A DNA stretch of 64,000 nucleotides from Spirosoma rigui (GTDB taxonomy: Bacteria; Bacteroidota; Bacteroidia; Cytophagales; Spirosomataceae). The DNA is taken from assembly GCF_002067135.1 (NCBI RefSeq), contig NZ_CP020105.1, positions 496,001 to 560,000 on the forward strand. Direction: 5' to 3'. Shown here piece after piece: positions 61,451 to 64,000 of the stretch. Below the pieces are notes generated by a model. The model had not been told where the DNA came from. It searched no databases and was given only the letters and a program-made list of their open reading frames with translations. The number at the start of each line of letters is the position of its first letter. Position 1 is the stretch's first letter. The translations under genes and the position numbers were made by a program.

Positions 61451-61665
61451 TGTCCGGGCCGGAACTGTCCAAACTGCGAACGGATTCTAACGAACGTCTC
61501 TTCCAGTACGGTTTCGGCCTGCGCTTTGTCGCGCACGATCGCCATGATTACCCCAAGTAGGCTGGATGCATATTGGTCGTAGAGGGCAGCGAAGGCAGGC
61601 TGGTCAATAGCAACCGAGCGGCCAAAAGGAGACGTCTCCGGCTGAGCAAGGGTCGGCTGATTCAT
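61135..61665 (-). CDS. RNA polymerase ECF-type sigma factor (SigK-like)
   Basis: A 176-residue sigma-70 family protein. Region 2 is at ~22-85 (DQPAFAALYDQYASSLLGVI, AETVLEETFVRIRSQFGQFR, FIWLMSIARTTALEAKQN). Region 4 is at ~128-172, with the sequence VPANALIDAVLFKNCTPEEA AQNLGLPVETARQQLRQAM spread over the helix-turn-helix. The region 4 start is unlike the common LPxxxR, so it is a variant. No anti-sigma gene follows. The + gene at 60431 overlaps its 3' 316 bases in antisense. Confidence 0.88.
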   Translation of the reverse strand: MNQPTLAQPETSPFGRSVAIDQPAFAALYDQYASSLLGVIMAIVRDKAQAETVLEETFVRIRSQFGQFRPGHQPLFIWLMSIARTTALEAKQNPRSTETPILRLTSAGQVVTTPLHSPAGSPRSEPASVPANALIDAVLFKNCTPEEAAQNLGLPVETARQQLRQAMQQLRTVKSE

Positions 61666-61942
61666 AAAAGAGGAGAATCGTCGTGTGTGGTCATAGCAAT
61701 AAGGGTTTACCCGCTGGTGTCCGGGATTCTGTCCTTAAAGACACACCGCATAAATGCATATAATGAGATGTGTAGTTATACCGTAACGAATTGGACCCCG
61801 TTTGGTTTACCAGCCTCAGAGCCATCCCGGTAGAAACCCCGGCTACCTTACCGCTTACTCAACAAATGTCAGAAAATAAGCCACTATAAGCCTGGCCAGA
61901 ATTGGTTTTCATGCGTTGTATAGACAGACGCAATCATTTTTC
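61666..61942. other. Gap between sigma factor and methyltransferase genes
   Basis: About 280 bases without a supported gene. The start of the minus-strand sigma gene is at its left and the methyltransferase start at its right, so two promoters are expected. I could not see consensus elements. Confidence 0.4.
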
Positions 61943-62986
61943 ATGCAACTCACCATCTCCCCCGAAAACCCGCTCGAATGGCTTGCCCTCCGCGCCAACC
62001 TGGCACCCATTCCGCTCCTGCACGCTCAAATCATGCCAGTGCTGGCCAAAGCCGTACTCGAAGCCGCTGACAAGGGTGTTTTTGATGCGGCTAAAGATGG
62101 CCCTCAAACGCTCGATGACCTCGTCCGTACGCTCGGACTGAATCGCAAAGCGCTGGGCGAGCTGATGGGGCTATTGACCGCCATGGGCTACTTCACCTAC
62201 CAGAACGAACGCTTCGACCTGACGCGCATGGCCCGGCGGTTTGCGCTTAAAGATGACCCACAGTCGGTGCATGGTATGATGGTATTTAATAACCGGGTTA
62301 TGTGGGACTGGATGAGCCAGTTGGGGAATTACCTCGAAACGGGGCAGGGCGTGCAGTACCACGAGACATTGTCGGCCGAGCAGTGGCGCTACTACCAGGA
62401 AGGAATGGTTGCCGCCACCAGCACCGAAGCCCGGGAATTTGGCCGACGGGCCCCCGTTCCCAAATCGGCCACCCGCATGCTCGACATCGGTGGTTCGCAC
62501 GGGCAGCATTCAGTGGCGCTGTGCAAAAAACTATCAGCCCTCACCTCAACCATCCTTGACCTGCAACCCGCCATTGAGCAGGCCGCGCCCTTGCTGGCCC
62601 GCCAGGGCATGGGCGACCGGGTGCAACACCAGGTGGGCAATGCCCTGTCCGACGATTTTGGCGACGCCCAGTATGATATTATCCTGCTGTCAAGTCTGGC
62701 GCACCACTTCACGGCCGAACAAAACCAGTTGGTGACCAACAAAGTAGCCCGGGCCTTGCGGCCGGGAGGTGTGTTTATTGTCAATGAATTTATCAAACCG
62801 GCAGTGGGCCAGAAGCCCGAACTGGTAGGCAGCAGCACCGACTTATTTTATGGATTGAGCAGTACGGCGGGTAACTATTCTATTGCCGAAATTCAGGAGT
62901 GGCAACAGCGGGCGGGCCTGAAATCGCATAAAGTGGTGAGCTATCGCACACTGCCGGGCCGCGCTATGGTTGTTGCAAAGAAATAA
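61943..62986 (+). CDS. SAM-dependent methyltransferase (O-methyltransferase family 2 type)
   Basis: A 347-residue enzyme. The N-terminal winged-helix dimerisation domain (residues ~1-100; LDDLVRTLGLNRKALGELMG) precedes a class I methyltransferase core: motif I MLDIGGSHGQHSVALCK (~175), LTSTILDLQPAIEQAAPLLA, then YDIILLSSLAHHFTAEQNQL (~235), ALRPGGVFIVNEFI (~270). The DIGGSxG with DLQPAIEQA is typical of plant-like O-methyltransferases (tcmP/caffeate types), which methylate small aromatic or polyketide molecules. The substrate is unknown. The ATG at 61943 starts the helix; the frame is open to 61916. It lies 88 bp before the ferredoxin-like gene. Confidence 0.9.
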   Translation: MQLTISPENPLEWLALRANLAPIPLLHAQIMPVLAKAVLEAADKGVFDAAKDGPQTLDDLVRTLGLNRKALGELMGLLTAMGYFTYQNERFDLTRMARRFALKDDPQSVHGMMVFNNRVMWDWMSQLGNYLETGQGVQYHETLSAEQWRYYQEGMVAATSTEAREFGRRAPVPKSATRMLDIGGSHGQHSVALCKKLSALTSTILDLQPAIEQAAPLLARQGMGDRVQHQVGNALSDDFGDAQYDIILLSSLAHHFTAEQNQLVTNKVARALRPGGVFIVNEFIKPAVGQKPELVGSSTDLFYGLSSTAGNYSIAEIQEWQQRAGLKSHKVVSYRTLPGRAMVVAKK

Positions 62987-63036
62987 AGAACGCGTTGATA
63001 AGCCCCGGACGCTGGCAAAACCTGCGCGCTTCGGTT

Positions 63037-63044
63037 TACCTTTG
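63037..63044 (+). promoter_or_regulatory. -7 element (TACCTTTG) of the 2Fe-2S protein gene
   Basis: TACCTTTG fits TAnnTTTG and ends 30 bases before the ATG at 63075. A TGG about 21 bp upstream is a weak -33 candidate. Confidence 0.45.
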
Positions 63045-63074
63045 TCCAGCATTTTACGAATCCCAAGGAAGCTG

Positions 63075-63380
63075 ATGAAGTATAAAAAACACGTATTTAT
63101 CTGTGCTAATCAGAAAGAGGCCCCCAAGAAAAGCTGCGGTACAGAACACGGGCTGGCTCTAGTTGACGCGTTCAAAGCCGCGCTGGCCGAGCGGGGTTTA
63201 TTGAAAGAAATGCGGGCGCAGCGCACAAGTTGCCTCGACGCCTGTGCCTTCGGTCCGGCGCTGGTGGTATATCCCGAGGGGACGTACTACGGTAATGTGC
63301 AGCTGTCCGACGTTGCCGAAATTGTGGAGAGCCACCTGGTTAACGACCAGCCCGTTGAGCGGCTCAAGCTGGACTATTGA
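63075..63380 (+). CDS. Thioredoxin-like [2Fe-2S] ferredoxin family protein
   Basis: A 101-residue protein. The start MKYKKHVFICANQKEAPKKS followed by CGTEHGLALVDAFKAALAE, and then RTSCLDACAFGPALVVYPEG, gives four Cys residues (C10, C21, C55, C59 approx.) in the pattern of the thioredoxin-like 2Fe-2S ferredoxins. This small electron-transfer or Fe-S scaffold family is common in Bacteroidota and in cyanobacteria. The start at 63075 is the ATG after the promoter; the frame runs open to 62970. No clear electron partner adjacent. Confidence 0.9.
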   Translation: MKYKKHVFICANQKEAPKKSCGTEHGLALVDAFKAALAERGLLKEMRAQRTSCLDACAFGPALVVYPEGTYYGNVQLSDVAEIVESHLVNDQPVERLKLDY

Positions 63381-63460
63381 TGATCGTATGCGTTGTGTGG
63401 TCGTAGCGTTTCATGGCGCGCCTGGCGCTGTAACCACACAACCGTACAACCCAACTACGC

Positions 63461-64000
63461 ATGAAATACCGCCACTTATTCTTCGACCTCGACCACACGC
63501 TCTGGGACTTCGACCGGAACTCAGCGGAGTCGATCACTGAACTCTTCGACACGTTCCGGCTGGCCGACGCGGGCATTGCGTCGGCGGCTGAGTTCAGCAC
63601 CCACTTCATTGCCATCAACCGACAGCTGTGGGCCGACTACGACCGGAATATCATCACGCACGGCTACATCCGGGAAAACCGCTTCCCGATGGTTTTCAAA
63701 TCGCTGGGGGTCGATGCGTCGTTGATTCAGGCCGATCTGAATGCCGAATACCTGAACATCCTGCCCCGCAAACCGCACCTGCTGGAATCAGCGCGCGAAG
63801 TGCTGGACTACCTGAAAGGCCGGTATACCATGCACATTATTACCAACGGGTTTGCCGAAATTCAGGCCGTAAAAATGGATAGCGCCGAGATAGCGCACTA
63901 TTTTACCCACGTCATCACCAACGGTCTTGTCGATGCCAAGAAGCCGGACCCGGCCATATTCAACTATGCCATGGAAGTTAGTGGGGCCAACGTAGCCGAA
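63461..64000 (+). CDS. YjjG-type HAD nucleotidase (3' truncated by window)
   Basis: The first 180 residues of a HAD-superfamily phosphatase. Motif I FDLDHTLWDFDRNS (nucleophile Asp and acid Asp), the cap region RFPMVFKSLGVDASLIQ, motif II IITNGFAEIQAVKM and motif III VITNGLVDAKKPDPAIFNYA with Lys are all present in order. This is the YjjG (noncanonical pyrimidine nucleotidase) subfamily, which dephosphorylates damaged nucleotides such as 5-substituted dUMP. The frame is open to the window end, so the C-terminal motif IV is missing here. Starts with ATG 63461. Confidence 0.92.
   Translation, partial: MKYRHLFFDLDHTLWDFDRNSAESITELFDTFRLADAGIASAAEFSTHFIAINRQLWADYDRNIITHGYIRENRFPMVFKSLGVDASLIQADLNAEYLNILPRKPHLLESAREVLDYLKGRYTMHIITNGFAEIQAVKMDSAEIAHYFTHVITNGLVDAKKPDPAIFNYAMEVSGANVAE

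Overview
The window comes from a chromosome of the phylum Bacteroidota, most likely order Cytophagales and close to Spirosoma or its relatives. This rests on several signs. Four secreted proteins end in type IX secretion (T9SS) C-terminal domains. The block HU / mutY-ssb-gldE is present. Promoters carry the Bacteroidota -7 motif TAnnTTTG, twice with a TTG -33 box exactly 20 bp upstream. PurM and PurF are of the long Bacteroidota type, a 29-residue AURKAIP1/COX24-type protein sits next to ribonuclease G, and GC is moderate to high. No tRNA, rRNA, insertion sequence, prophage or CRISPR array was seen. Both ends cut a gene: a D-aminoacylase on the left and a YjjG-type HAD nucleotidase on the right.

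Layout. 0-7.8 kb: sugar, glycerol and nucleoside catabolism (trehalase, GlpD, nucleoside hydrolase), an ATP-grasp glutathionylspermidine-synthase-like enzyme and small envelope proteins. 8-14 kb: an ECF sigma factor with an overlapping small gene, then nucleic-acid and nucleotide upkeep (nth, ndk, a DHH phosphoesterase, rdgB) around two FKBP lipoproteins. 14-28.6 kb: periplasmic folding (PpiD), a lone CrtA-like oxygenase, a coiled-coil lipoprotein, a thioredoxin-fold protein, two T9SS cargo proteins, purM, a transglutaminase-fold protein, an oxidoreductase, a DUF1059 gene beside a frameshifted gene, a LysM protein and purE. 29-37.3 kb: three subtilisin-like proteases, two in tandem with T9SS tails and one convergent. 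37-48.4 kb: conserved membrane and secreted proteins, a PhyH-type dioxygenase, gldE-ssb-mutY, HU, a TPR protein and rng. 48.4-52.5 kb: the most unusual region (below). 52.8-64 kb: dnaG, a vanadium-haloperoxidase-like lipoprotein, purF, a ScyD/ScyE-like lipoprotein, a second ECF sigma factor, a methyltransferase and a 2Fe-2S protein.

Most interesting region. At 49.6-50.0 kb two tandem 54-residue genes differ at only four positions, all in the first 17 residues; the last 37 residues, including a Gly-Cys-Cys motif, are identical. Twelve bases downstream lies an LPLAT (LpxL-like) protein whose expected HX4(D/E) acid is Arg and whose extra C-terminus resembles a PqqD-like peptide-binding domain. 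The three genes have a near-consensus promoter and face a divergent membrane-anchored LytTR regulator. Next to it is a LuxR-type regulator with a degenerate receiver, whose upstream region holds a perfect 29-bp inverted repeat. I read this as a candidate ribosomally made, possibly acylated, peptide system with its own regulators. Function is inferred, not shown.

Another recurrent trait is long perfect or near-perfect hairpins at gene ends, including a 50-bp loopless palindrome, mostly between convergent genes and apparently serving as bidirectional terminators.
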